64,000 nt of DNA from Seonamhaeicola sp. S2-3. Its GTDB lineage: Bacteria; Bacteroidota; Bacteroidia; Flavobacteriales; Flavobacteriaceae. This document shows positions 43,309-51,937 of the stretch, piece by piece. Positions within the stretch are counted from its first letter, which is position 1, and the number at the start of each line of letters is the position of its first letter. A program made the position numbers and the translations under genes. The stretch lies in assembly GCF_001971785.1 (NCBI RefSeq), contig NZ_CP019389.1, positions 1,871,001 through 1,935,000 on the forward strand. Reading direction: 5' to 3'. The notes under the pieces were generated by a model. The model saw nothing but the letters and a program-made list of their open reading frames with translations, ran no database searches and had not been told where the DNA came from.

Positions 43309-43461
43309 AATCTCTAGGTTTAGATGGAAAATTTTTAACGGCTACGAAGGTAATTATTTTATTTTGAAAAAGTACTATGCATGCATAATAAATTTTAAAC
43401 AATTCTTATTTCAGCTTAACGCTTTTATTGTTATTTTTGCTTTCTCAATAAAATAATTTTA

Positions 43462-44439
43462 ATGAAGACAATTCAATTTAGAGAGGCTGTTTGTGAAGCT
43501 ATGAGCGAAGAAATGCGCAGAGACGAAAGTGTGTATTTAATGGGTGAAGAAGTAGCAGAATATAACGGTGCCTACAAAGCATCAAAAGGGATGTTAGATG
43601 AATTTGGGCCAAAGCGTGTTATTGATACACCAATTGCAGAACTTGGTTTTGCAGGTATAGCAGTGGGGTCTACTATGACAGGGAATAGACCAATTGTTGA
43701 ATACATGACCTTTAATTTCTCGTTGGTTGGAATTGATCAAATTATAAACAACGCAGCAAAAATAAGACAAATGTCTGGAGGACAGTTTAAATGTCCTATT
43801 GTGTTCCGTGGTCCAACTGCTTCTGCGGGTCAGTTAGGTGCTACGCACTCGCAAGCTTTTGAAAATTGGTTTGCTAACACACCAGGTCTAAAAGTGGTGG
43901 TGCCATCAAATCCAGCCGATGCGAAAGGATTATTAAAATCTGCTATCCGTGATGACGATCCTGTTATTTTTATGGAAAGTGAGCAAATGTATGGTGATAA
44001 AGGTGAAGTGCCAGAAGGTGAGTACTTAATACCAATTGGTGTAGCCGATATTAAAAGAAAGGGAGATGATGTAACCATTGTATCTTTTGGTAAAATTATT
44101 AAAGAAGCTTATAAAGCTGCTGATGAATTACAGAAAGAAGGTATTTCTTGTGAGATTATCGATTTACGTACAGTGCGCCCAATGGACAGAAAAACTATTA
44201 TAGAGTCTGTTAAAAAAACAAACCGATTAGTAGTTTTAGAAGAAGCATGGCCTTTTGGTAGTGTTGCTACAGAAATTACATATTCTGTTCAAGCAGAAGC
44301 ATTTGATTATTTAGATGCACCAATTGTTAAGTTAAATACCGCAGATACGCCAGCTCCGTATTCTCCAGTATTGTTAAAAGAATGGTTACCAAATCATGAA
44401 GATGTTATTAAAGCAGTAAAGAAAGTATTATACCAATAA
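43462..44439 (+). CDS. pdhB: Pyruvate dehydrogenase complex E1 component, beta subunit
   Basis: A 325-residue E1 beta subunit of a 2-oxo acid dehydrogenase that decarboxylates pyruvate using thiamine pyrophosphate. Diagnostic parts are LMGEEVAEYNGAYKASKGMLDEFGPKRVIDTPIAELGFAGIAVG (shortened to EEVAEYNGAYK and RVIDTPIAE), FRGPTASAGQLGATHSQ (metal site) and IDLRTVRPMDRKTI. The E1 alpha gene is not adjacent. The next gene starts 63 bp later after a terminator. Confidence 0.92.
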   Translation: MKTIQFREAVCEAMSEEMRRDESVYLMGEEVAEYNGAYKASKGMLDEFGPKRVIDTPIAELGFAGIAVGSTMTGNRPIVEYMTFNFSLVGIDQIINNAAKIRQMSGGQFKCPIVFRGPTASAGQLGATHSQAFENWFANTPGLKVVVPSNPADAKGLLKSAIRDDDPVIFMESEQMYGDKGEVPEGEYLIPIGVADIKRKGDDVTIVSFGKIIKEAYKAADELQKEGISCEIIDLRTVRPMDRKTIIESVKKTNRLVVLEEAWPFGSVATEITYSVQAEAFDYLDAPIVKLNTADTPAPYSPVLLKEWLPNHEDVIKAVKKVLYQ

Positions 44440-44461
44440 AATAATTCTTTTTACGTTATAT

Positions 44462-44497
44462 AAACTTCATTAGTAATTATTGCTGATGAAGTTTTTT
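44462..44497 (+). terminator. Terminator after pdhB
   Basis: AAACTTCAT / ATGAAGTTT inverted repeat with a 15-nt loop and T-run, ending just before the next start codon. Confidence 0.7.
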
Positions 44498-44502
44498 GTA
44501 TT

Positions 44503-47010
44503 ATGAATATAAGATTACTCAGTTTACTATTTTTTTTCGTTTCCTTCACAGCACTTTCTCAAACAAAAGTTAGTGGCTATGTGTTTGATGAATATAATGA
44601 GCCTGTTTCTTTTGCTAATGTAATTTTTCAAGGGTCTACTATTGGTACAACTACCAATGAAAATGGGAAATTCTATTTAGAATCTGATGAAACTTGGGAG
44701 GCACTTACCATTTCTTTTATAGGTTATGAAACCCTTATTATTCCTCTTGAAAAAAAAGTAAATTACAATTTAAAATTTATTCTAAAAGAAGAAGCAGCCC
44801 AATTAGATGCGGTTGTTTTAATGACTGGGAAACAACCTAAAAAAAACAATCCTGCAATTGATATACTTAGAAAAATTTGGGAGCACAAACGTGATAACGG
44901 ATTAAATCGTTTTAATCAATACCAATACGATAAATACGAAAAAGTAGAGTTCGATATTAATACCATAGATAGTGCTTTAATAAAAAGTAAGCTCTTTAAA
45001 GGGATGGAGTTTGTGTTTAATGAAGTAGATACCTCACGCGTTACTGGTAAAACCTACCTCCCAATGTTTATTAATGAGGCGGTTTCTAGCGTTTATGGCG
45101 ATAATACTTTAAACAAAGAAAAAGAAGTACTCAAAGGAAATAAAAACTCTGGATTTAGCGATAACCAAGTAATTATAGACTTTGTAGATGATTTGTACTC
45201 AGATTTCAATGTGTACGATAATTATTTAAAGTTTTTTGATAAAAGCTTTGTGAGCCCCTTATCCAGAACCGGAATTAACACCTATAATTACGTGTTAACC
45301 GATAGTGCTTACATTGATAATAAATGGTGTTTCAATATTGTGTATTATCCGCGTCGTAAAAATGAATTGACTTTTAAAGGCGATTTTTGGGTAGCAGATA
45401 CCACTTATGCGGTTAAAGAAATTAATCTACAAGCTTCTAAAAGTGCTAATATAAACTGGGTAAAAGAAATTTATATAGAACAAGAGTTTGAAGTACTAAA
45501 TGATTCCATTTTCTTGGTAAAACGAGATTATATGCTAAGTGATTTTGCCTTTAATAAAAAGGAACAATCAAGAGGTATCTATGGAAAGCGAACCACTCTG
45601 TACGATAATTACAAATTTGATATTCCAAAGGATAAAAAATTCTACGACAAAGAAGTCTATAATTATAGTGAAGATGTTTTTGATAGAGACGATGAATTTT
45701 GGGAAAAGAATAGATTAGAAGCCTTAAATAAAGACGAAAAAGGGGTGTATAAAATGTTAGACACCTTAAAAACCGTTAAAAAATTTAAACGCTTGTATAA
45801 TCTGGGAAGTATTTTGGCATCGGGCTACATTGAGTTTAATACATTGCCTTTAGACTATGGACCTATTTTTTCAACCTTTGGGTTTAATGATGTTGAAGGT
45901 TTACGTTTAAGAACTGGTGGTAGAACTTATTTTGGAAGAAATGACTTATGGCGATTGGAAGGCTTTTTAGCTTACGGTTTTAGAGATGACAAATTTAAAT
46001 ACGGTATTTCAGGAAAATGGTTGTTAGATAAAAAGAGCCGACTGATAATTTCTGGAGGAAACCGTAGAGATGTAGAACAAATAGGCGCTAGTTTAACCAC
46101 TTCTACCGATGTTTTAGGTAGAAGTTTAGCCTCATCGGCAGTTATAGGAACGGGGTCTAATGACAAATTAACAACCATTAATCTTAGTAGTTTTGCTATT
46201 GAAGCAGAACCTTTTAGGAATTTGGTGCTACGTTTAGGAGGAAATTACCGTACACTAGAGTCGGCGTCGCCAACTTTTAGTTTAGACTACAATACTCCAG
46301 ATGGGGTAGAATCTGAAATAAAGCAGTATGAAACCACGTTTTCAGTAGCTTATTTTCCAGGTAGAAAAATGACAGGGTTTGGAGTTGAACGCAGGCCTGC
46401 TAACGATGATTTTGCACGTTTATTTGCTCAAATTAGTCGTGGCGATAAAGGTATGTTTAATAGCGATTTTAATTATACTAAAGTACAATTGTCATATTTA
46501 CAACCGTGGCAATTGGGTGGTTTTGGTAGGTTAACGTCATCTATAGAAGTTGGTAAAACTTATGGCGAAGTGCCTTTAGGGTTATTAAATGTTATTCCAG
46601 GTAACCAAACGTATTTTTCTATTTATAATACCTTTTCGCAATTAGATTTCTATGAGTTTGTATCAGATCAGTACGCTTCTTTTCATTTAGAGCATAATTT
46701 TAACGGACGCCTACTCTCTCGTATTCCGTTTTTAAGAAAGCTTAATTTGCGTGAAATTATTAGCGTTAGAGGGGTTATGGGAAGCATATCAGATGAAAAT
46801 ATAGCACTAAGTAATGTTCCTAGTAATCCTGCTAATTTAGAATTAGAAGCACCTCATAACGAACCGTATTACGAATACAGTTTGGGTATAGGAAACATTT
46901 TTAAAGTGTTTAGAATAGACTTTAATTTCCGTGGAAATTATAAAGACCAAACCTTATATCCTAACGCCAGAAAATTTGGGGTAACAGGAAGTTTTGGGTT
47001 TTATTTTTAA
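44503..47010 (+). CDS. DUF5686 and carboxypeptidase-like regulatory domain-containing protein
   Basis: An 835-residue outer-membrane protein. A signal peptide (LLFFFVSFTALSQ) is followed by a carboxypeptidase-regulatory-like domain (about 22-105; TKVSGYVFDEYNEPVSFANVIFQGSTIGT, GKFYLESDE), and then a large beta-rich DUF5686 region to the end, where alternating strands and aromatic ends (FGFYF) suggest an outer-membrane barrel. The N-terminal domain is shared with SusC-like proteins but no plug domain is present. Function unknown. Confidence 0.85.
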   Translation: MNIRLLSLLFFFVSFTALSQTKVSGYVFDEYNEPVSFANVIFQGSTIGTTTNENGKFYLESDETWEALTISFIGYETLIIPLEKKVNYNLKFILKEEAAQLDAVVLMTGKQPKKNNPAIDILRKIWEHKRDNGLNRFNQYQYDKYEKVEFDINTIDSALIKSKLFKGMEFVFNEVDTSRVTGKTYLPMFINEAVSSVYGDNTLNKEKEVLKGNKNSGFSDNQVIIDFVDDLYSDFNVYDNYLKFFDKSFVSPLSRTGINTYNYVLTDSAYIDNKWCFNIVYYPRRKNELTFKGDFWVADTTYAVKEINLQASKSANINWVKEIYIEQEFEVLNDSIFLVKRDYMLSDFAFNKKEQSRGIYGKRTTLYDNYKFDIPKDKKFYDKEVYNYSEDVFDRDDEFWEKNRLEALNKDEKGVYKMLDTLKTVKKFKRLYNLGSILASGYIEFNTLPLDYGPIFSTFGFNDVEGLRLRTGGRTYFGRNDLWRLEGFLAYGFRDDKFKYGISGKWLLDKKSRLIISGGNRRDVEQIGASLTTSTDVLGRSLASSAVIGTGSNDKLTTINLSSFAIEAEPFRNLVLRLGGNYRTLESASPTFSLDYNTPDGVESEIKQYETTFSVAYFPGRKMTGFGVERRPANDDFARLFAQISRGDKGMFNSDFNYTKVQLSYLQPWQLGGFGRLTSSIEVGKTYGEVPLGLLNVIPGNQTYFSIYNTFSQLDFYEFVSDQYASFHLEHNFNGRLLSRIPFLRKLNLREIISVRGVMGSISDENIALSNVPSNPANLELEAPHNEPYYEYSLGIGNIFKVFRIDFNFRGNYKDQTLYPNARKFGVTGSFGFYF

Positions 47011-47014
47011 GGAA

Positions 47015-48109
47015 TTATTTTATGAATCGAATTTGTAAGTTTAATTTAAAATATAATTGTCTGTTTTCTTTGTAGATTTCTCCAAAACCGTGACGGGAAG
47101 AACTAGCAGTGTCTAGTTTTGTATTATTTAGTAAGTAATCTTCAAATTCATTTCTGTTGTAAATGTGATAACATAACACGTCTCCATTTTCTTTTACAAT
47201 TAAATATCCGCCTGTAGCGTCATATTTTCCTGTCCAAACTTTAGAAGGCATCATTCCAAGTGCAACGTCTGTAAGGAAACGTTTTATTTTGTACTCGTAG
47301 AACTTGTGTTCGTTTTGAATATCAAAATTTAATGGATTCTTTTCTGTAGTCAGGTTGACTAAATCTGTTAAATGTGAAAATTCTGTTGAATAGAAATCAA
47401 AAACGATTTTTGACAAAATTTGAGGAAGTAAACTGTCAATTAGAATTAGGTTATTTGAAAATATAGGTTTTTGAGCTTTGTAAAAATCTAAAGAGCAATT
47501 GTTTTGTAAAATGGCTTTAACTCGACCTTTTACGTCTGAGGATTCTTTGTTTCCTCTTCTTACAATTAAGGAATTTATCCTACTGATTTCTTGCGGTTTT
47601 AATGAACCATTTATTTTATAAATAAAGTTTGTTGTTCTACCAGCATTTAGTAGAGTGGAAGGACTGCCAAGTTGAGATTTTATGCTAAAACCTAAAGTTG
47701 GTTGTTGATTAGTTCTTTGGTCGTGAACAACAATTGTGATATCCGTTTTTGCAGAAGAGCTTGCTTTTAATGAAAAGCAGTTTATAGATTGCATAAAATC
47801 CTCAATTTCTGGAATAGAAAAAGTTCTTTCTTTGTTTTTCTTGATTGCATTTAAGAGAAAAAGAGCTTTGTCTTTAAATTCTGAAATTGGGATTTTCAAA
47901 ATTTCCTCATTACCTGAAATTAAAATAATCTCATCTTGTATAGAGTACTCAAAATTACCATTGTTTTCGCTACGAAGTATTTTTATGATTGGATAAACTA
48001 AACCTTCTAACTTTTCAATGTCTTTGTTACCAAGAAATAATTGTTTGTCGCCTAATAATTTGAAAAGCGCATAAATTTCGCTCCATTCTCCTTTGTTACC
48101 AGTAATCAT
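47015..48109 (-). CDS. HpaII-family type II restriction endonuclease
   Basis: A 364-residue protein at the restriction position of a type II pair. The opening GNKGEWSEIYALFKLL, the region TDITIVVHDQRTNQQPTLGFSIKSQLGSPSTLLNAGRTTNF shortened to FSIKSQLGSPSTLLNA, which holds a nuclease-like acidic and Lys pattern, and the C-terminal GFGEIYKENRQLYFKLNLQIRF shortened to FGEIYKENRQLYFKL match what I know of the HpaII family (PF09561), which cuts CCGG. It overlaps the methyltransferase stop by 4 nt. Specificity is inferred from the family, not measured. Confidence 0.82.
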   Translation of the reverse strand: MITGNKGEWSEIYALFKLLGDKQLFLGNKDIEKLEGLVYPIIKILRSENNGNFEYSIQDEIILISGNEEILKIPISEFKDKALFLLNAIKKNKERTFSIPEIEDFMQSINCFSLKASSSAKTDITIVVHDQRTNQQPTLGFSIKSQLGSPSTLLNAGRTTNFIYKINGSLKPQEISRINSLIVRRGNKESSDVKGRVKAILQNNCSLDFYKAQKPIFSNNLILIDSLLPQILSKIVFDFYSTEFSHLTDLVNLTTEKNPLNFDIQNEHKFYEYKIKRFLTDVALGMMPSKVWTGKYDATGGYLIVKENGDVLCYHIYNRNEFEDYLLNNTKLDTASSSRHGFGEIYKENRQLYFKLNLQIRFIK

Positions 48110-49368
48110 TTGCAGTTTAGTTTTTCTATAATTTTTTCTGCTGTAGCTTGAATTGCAGGGACTGCAACAGAATTTCCAAATTGTTTATATGCTTGGGCAT
48201 CTGAAACTACTATTTTAAAATTATCAGGAAAACCTTGTAATCTTGCCCATTCACGTGGTGTCATTTTTCTAATTCCTTCACGATTTACTTCTCCAGAAAT
48301 GTTAGTTACAGGTTTGAAGTTAGTTAACCTGTAATCTTTAACTAAATTTCTTTCTCTTCCCATTCCTCCACAAACAACAGCATTGGCAGTTCCGTCATTT
48401 GGTATGATTTCATAGCCAAATCCATTTCCTTTACTCTCGTGTCTTGCTTTATGTTTTCTTAAAGTGTCTATGTAAGTTGTGGAAAGATAATACTTAACTG
48501 AAACTTCATTTTCTTCTAAAATATCTTCTAAAACTGCTTTTTTGTTAACAGGTTTAGGGTATTTAAAGTCGGTAATTCCAGTATCTTTATGAAAACCAAC
48601 AATAAAAATTCGCTCACGATTTTGTGGTACACCAAACTCTTTGGCGTTTATAATTTGTGGTTCAGGTACATAGTAACCCAAATCTTCACGAAGTACATTT
48701 AAAATTGTCGCTAATGTTTTTCCTTTGTCGTGATTTCTTAATCCTTTTACATTTTCTAGAAAAATTGCTTTTGGTTGTTTTTTCTTTATGATTTCTGCCA
48801 CGTCAAAAAATAGCGTTCCTCTTGTATCTTCAAAGCCTCCACGTTTTCCAGCTATAGAAAATGCTTGGCAAGGGAAGCCTGCACAAAGAATATCAAAATT
48901 ATCAGGTATATAACTCTTAGTTAGTGGTTTGGTAATATCACCAAACGGAATTTCACCAAAATTGGCTCGATATGTTTTTTTAGAATATTTATCCCATTCA
49001 CTCGTGAAAACACATTTTCCTCCTAAATTTTGAAGAGCTAATCTAAACCCACCAATTCCTGCAAAAAGGTCAATAAATTTGAATGTTGGATTTTCTGGTG
49101 CTTGAAATGGAACGGAGTTTTTGTGATTAAAAATTAAATATTGTAAAGCTTCTTCTGCAACTTTTGAAGATATTTTTTTATTTGTTTTTTGATATAAGAC
49201 TTCTTTTACAAAGTTAATTGCATCCTTTCTGAAGAATTGAGAAACACCATTTTTATAATTGTGTAAGTAATGAGAATAAGATGCTTGTTTGGAATTTTCA
49301 GGTTCAATAATATTTATCTCAAACAATTGTCCGTCTATGTTTTCTATTACTGTTTTCTCGTTTAGCAT
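48106..49368 (-). CDS. DNA (cytosine-5) methyltransferase
   Basis: A C5-cytosine DNA methyltransferase of about 420 residues protecting sites from the partner nuclease. Motifs I FIDLFAGIGGFRLAL, IV GFPCQAFS (catalytic Cys about 167), VI ENVKGL, VIII QNRERIFIVGF, IX RKMTPREWARLQGFP and X QFGNSVAVPAI are all present in order. The target-recognition region lies between VIII and IX. I take the ATG at 49368 (MLNEKTV); extension to a TTG at 49431 is possible but unsupported. First gene of the pair, nuclease downstream. Confidence 0.94.
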   Translation of the reverse strand: MLNEKTVIENIDGQLFEINIIEPENSKQASYSHYLHNYKNGVSQFFRKDAINFVKEVLYQKTNKKISSKVAEEALQYLIFNHKNSVPFQAPENPTFKFIDLFAGIGGFRLALQNLGGKCVFTSEWDKYSKKTYRANFGEIPFGDITKPLTKSYIPDNFDILCAGFPCQAFSIAGKRGGFEDTRGTLFFDVAEIIKKKQPKAIFLENVKGLRNHDKGKTLATILNVLREDLGYYVPEPQIINAKEFGVPQNRERIFIVGFHKDTGITDFKYPKPVNKKAVLEDILEENEVSVKYYLSTTYIDTLRKHKARHESKGNGFGYEIIPNDGTANAVVCGGMGRERNLVKDYRLTNFKPVTNISGEVNREGIRKMTPREWARLQGFPDNFKIVVSDAQAYKQFGNSVAVPAIQATAEKIIEKLNCK

Positions 49369-49471
49369 TTTTAATTCCAATTCAGTTTTTAGATTTGCAA
49401 GATAAGAAGTATTAGATTGTTTTTTAAACAACTATTTAAAATTAATCTTTACTGTAGAATGAATATAACAT

Positions 49472-50353
49472 TCACAATATCAACTCTAAAAATTTCTGTA
49501 AAATAGGATTTCTGCTACTTTTATTCCAAACCACCGACAGTGTAGTTTTCTGCTTTATTCTTTTTAATTCAATAAACTTTATGCTTTTATTATCTGTTGT
49601 TGTTAATGATTCTGGTACAATAGAAATACCAAAACCATTTTCAACTAATTTGTAAATAGAACCTGCATGAATGGTATTGTGTGATACGTTTGGTGTAAAA
49701 CTACTATCATCAAATATTTGCATTACTTTTTCAAAATATGAGGCGCTGTATTTGGGGTCGAAAAGAATAAATGATTCATCTTTAAGTTGCGCCATTGATT
49801 TAAAAGTATCACTCGTAACGGGATGATGTTTTGGTAGCACCAAACAAAACGACTCCTTTAAAATAGGTTTAAAAGCTAAGCCTTTTGGTACGCGTTCTAG
49901 TCGTACAAAGCCTAGGTCTAAATCAAATGCTAATAATTCCTGTATTTGGGTGTCATTATCTAATTCCTTTAGTGTAAAAACTACATTAGGTTGTTTTTCC
50001 TCAAAGTCTAAAAGTAAATTAGGAATAATATTCTGCATGGCAGAACCTACGTAGCCTAGTTTTAAATCGCCTTTTTTACCATCATGTAGTAATTTGGCAT
50101 ACTTTAATGTTTGGTCTAAATTTTTTAACGTAAGAGAAAGCTCTTTTTTTAAATATGTTCCAGCTTTGGTAAGTTGTACTTTGCGGTTATGACGTTCAAA
50201 AAGTGTAACTCCTAAATCATCTTCCATTTGTTTTATTTGTCGGCTCAATCCTGGTTGCGAAATAAACAAGCGTTCAGCAGCACGTCTAAAGTGTAATTCT
50301 TCGGCTACAGCCAAAAAATATTTTAGATGTCTTAACTCTAATTGATTACTCAT
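49472..50353 (-). CDS. LysR-family transcriptional regulator
   Basis: A 293-residue LysR-type regulator. The winged HTH is at the N-terminus (LELRHLKYFLAVAEELHFRRAAERLFISQPGLSRQIKQME shortened to RRAAERLFISQPGLSRQI), followed by a linker helix and a periplasmic-binding-protein-like effector domain with LGYVGSAMQNIIP and VENGFGISIVPES. The ATG at 50353 (MSNQLELRHL) is preferred over a TTG nine bases upstream. It lies divergent from hutH with about 80 bp between them, so it probably controls the hut genes in response to histidine or urocanate. Confidence 0.9.
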   Translation of the reverse strand: MSNQLELRHLKYFLAVAEELHFRRAAERLFISQPGLSRQIKQMEDDLGVTLFERHNRKVQLTKAGTYLKKELSLTLKNLDQTLKYAKLLHDGKKGDLKLGYVGSAMQNIIPNLLLDFEEKQPNVVFTLKELDNDTQIQELLAFDLDLGFVRLERVPKGLAFKPILKESFCLVLPKHHPVTSDTFKSMAQLKDESFILFDPKYSASYFEKVMQIFDDSSFTPNVSHNTIHAGSIYKLVENGFGISIVPESLTTTDNKSIKFIELKRIKQKTTLSVVWNKSSRNPILQKFLELIL

Positions 50354-50403
50354 GGTTATCAAATAATGACTAAGATAGTCTTTTTAAGCATTAAAAATAA
50401 AAA

Positions 50404-50411
50404 TAACTTTG
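50404..50411 (+). promoter_or_regulatory. -7 element of the hut operon
   Basis: TAACTTTG matches TAnnTTTG. The start of transcription would be near 50417, which leaves a 17-nt leader for the ATG at 50435 but only about 5 nt for the ATG at 50423; this favours the later start of hutH. No good TTG box upstream, as expected for an activator-dependent promoter. Confidence 0.55.
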
Positions 50412-50434
50412 GTTAAGTAAAAATGCGAATAGAA

Positions 50435-51931
50435 ATGAGTTTTAAATACGGAATAGATACACTTACAGTTAAAAAGGTTATGAACATTGCCAATGGTAAA
50501 TTACAGGCTGAAATTACTCCAGAAGCAAAAGAAAAAGTAGTGGATAGCAGACGAAATGTTGATACTATTGCCAATGCCAAAAAACCAGTTTATGGAATAA
50601 ATACTGGCTTTGGACCTTTATGTGATGTACAAATCACCCCCGAACAAACCAATAAATTACAAGAAAATTTACTGTTAACCCACGCTGTTGGTGTGGGTAA
50701 ACCTATTGATAAGCAATTGTCAAAAATTATGATGATTTGTAAAGTGCATGCCCTATGTCAAGGGTACTCTGGTGTACGATTAAAACTTATTGAACGTATT
50801 GTGTATTTTATTGAGAATGATTTGTTACCTGTGGTGCCAGAGCAAGGTTCTGTAGGGGCTTCGGGCGATTTAGCTCCTTTGTCGCACTTGTTTTTGCCGC
50901 TAATTGGTAAAGGTGAATTTTGGGTTGGTAAGGAAACCAAACCAGCTCATGAGGTTTTAAAAACACATCAACTAAAACCTCTAGAATTAAAAGCAAAAGA
51001 AGGGCTTGGTTTAATAAACGGTACACAATTTATTTTGGCACATACCATTGTGGGTTTACATAAAATGGAATATTTATTAGACTTAGCCGATGTTGCTGGC
51101 GCCATGAGTATTGAAGGTTATCAGGGTAGCTTTTCGCCATTTAAAGATGAATTGCATAATATTAGACCCTATAAAGGCACCATAGAAGTTGCAGAACGTA
51201 TGTTTATGTTGTTGTACAAATCGCAAAATGTAGATGCGCATCAAAATTGCGGACGTGTGCAAGATCCTTATTCTATGCGCTGTATTCCTCAAGTGCATGG
51301 AGCCTCTAGAAATGCCTACTATCATTTAAAAGAATTAGCCGAAATTGAAATGAATTCGGTAACCGATAATCCAATTGTTTTAAGTGAAACTGAAGCCATT
51401 TCTGGAGGAAATTTTCATGGACAACCACTTGCTATGGCTTTAGATTATAATGCAATTGCTGCTGCGGAATTAGGTAATATTTCCGATAGAAGATGCTATT
51501 TGTTGTTAGAAGGTAAGTTTGGCTTACCTAGATTATTAACCACAGGCGGAGGCGGATTAAATTCCGGATTTATGATTCCGCAGTACACTACTGCAGCTTT
51601 GGTAACCGAAAATAAATCCTTGTGTTTTCCCCCCTCGGCAGATAGTATTCCTACATCATTAGGACAAGAAGACCATGTGTCTATGGGAAGTATTTCGGGT
51701 AGAAAATTCAATCAAATTCTTGATAATCTTGAGAAAATTTTAGCCATAGAGCTAATGTATGGTGCACAAGCTTTAGAATTTAGAAGGCCCAATACCTTTT
51801 CTGATATTATTGAAGATAATTTTAAAATCATTAGAAACGAAGTCCCAAAATTAGAAGACGATAGAGCCTTAAAAGACGATATTGATAAAATGATTGGCTT
51901 GGTAAAAAGACGAGTATTCAACTTAAGATAA
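50435..51931 (+). CDS. hutH: Histidine ammonia-lyase
   Basis: HutH converts L-histidine to urocanate and ammonia, the first step of histidine use. The 498-residue protein has the Ala-Ser-Gly triad (about 142-144) in GSVGASGDLAPLSHL that forms the MIO cofactor, YGINTGFGPLCDV near the N-terminus, and SVTDNPIV and SMGSISGRK in the active site. Two in-frame ATGs exist; I use the second (MSFKYGID) because of the promoter position. First gene of hutH-hutU-hutI, 6 nt before hutU. Confidence 0.95.
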   Translation: MSFKYGIDTLTVKKVMNIANGKLQAEITPEAKEKVVDSRRNVDTIANAKKPVYGINTGFGPLCDVQITPEQTNKLQENLLLTHAVGVGKPIDKQLSKIMMICKVHALCQGYSGVRLKLIERIVYFIENDLLPVVPEQGSVGASGDLAPLSHLFLPLIGKGEFWVGKETKPAHEVLKTHQLKPLELKAKEGLGLINGTQFILAHTIVGLHKMEYLLDLADVAGAMSIEGYQGSFSPFKDELHNIRPYKGTIEVAERMFMLLYKSQNVDAHQNCGRVQDPYSMRCIPQVHGASRNAYYHLKELAEIEMNSVTDNPIVLSETEAISGGNFHGQPLAMALDYNAIAAAELGNISDRRCYLLLEGKFGLPRLLTTGGGGLNSGFMIPQYTTAALVTENKSLCFPPSADSIPTSLGQEDHVSMGSISGRKFNQILDNLEKILAIELMYGAQALEFRRPNTFSDIIEDNFKIIRNEVPKLEDDRALKDDIDKMIGLVKRRVFNLR

Positions 51932-51937
51932 TTAAAA

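Noticed and set aside
43432-43439. TATTTTTG as promoter of pdhB
   Set aside because: Matches the -7 element but in a run of T with no TTG box at the right distance, so it may be chance.
49369-49431. Longer methyltransferase beginning with TTG
   Set aside because: An ATG 63 nt downstream keeps all motifs; the extra 21 residues have no support.
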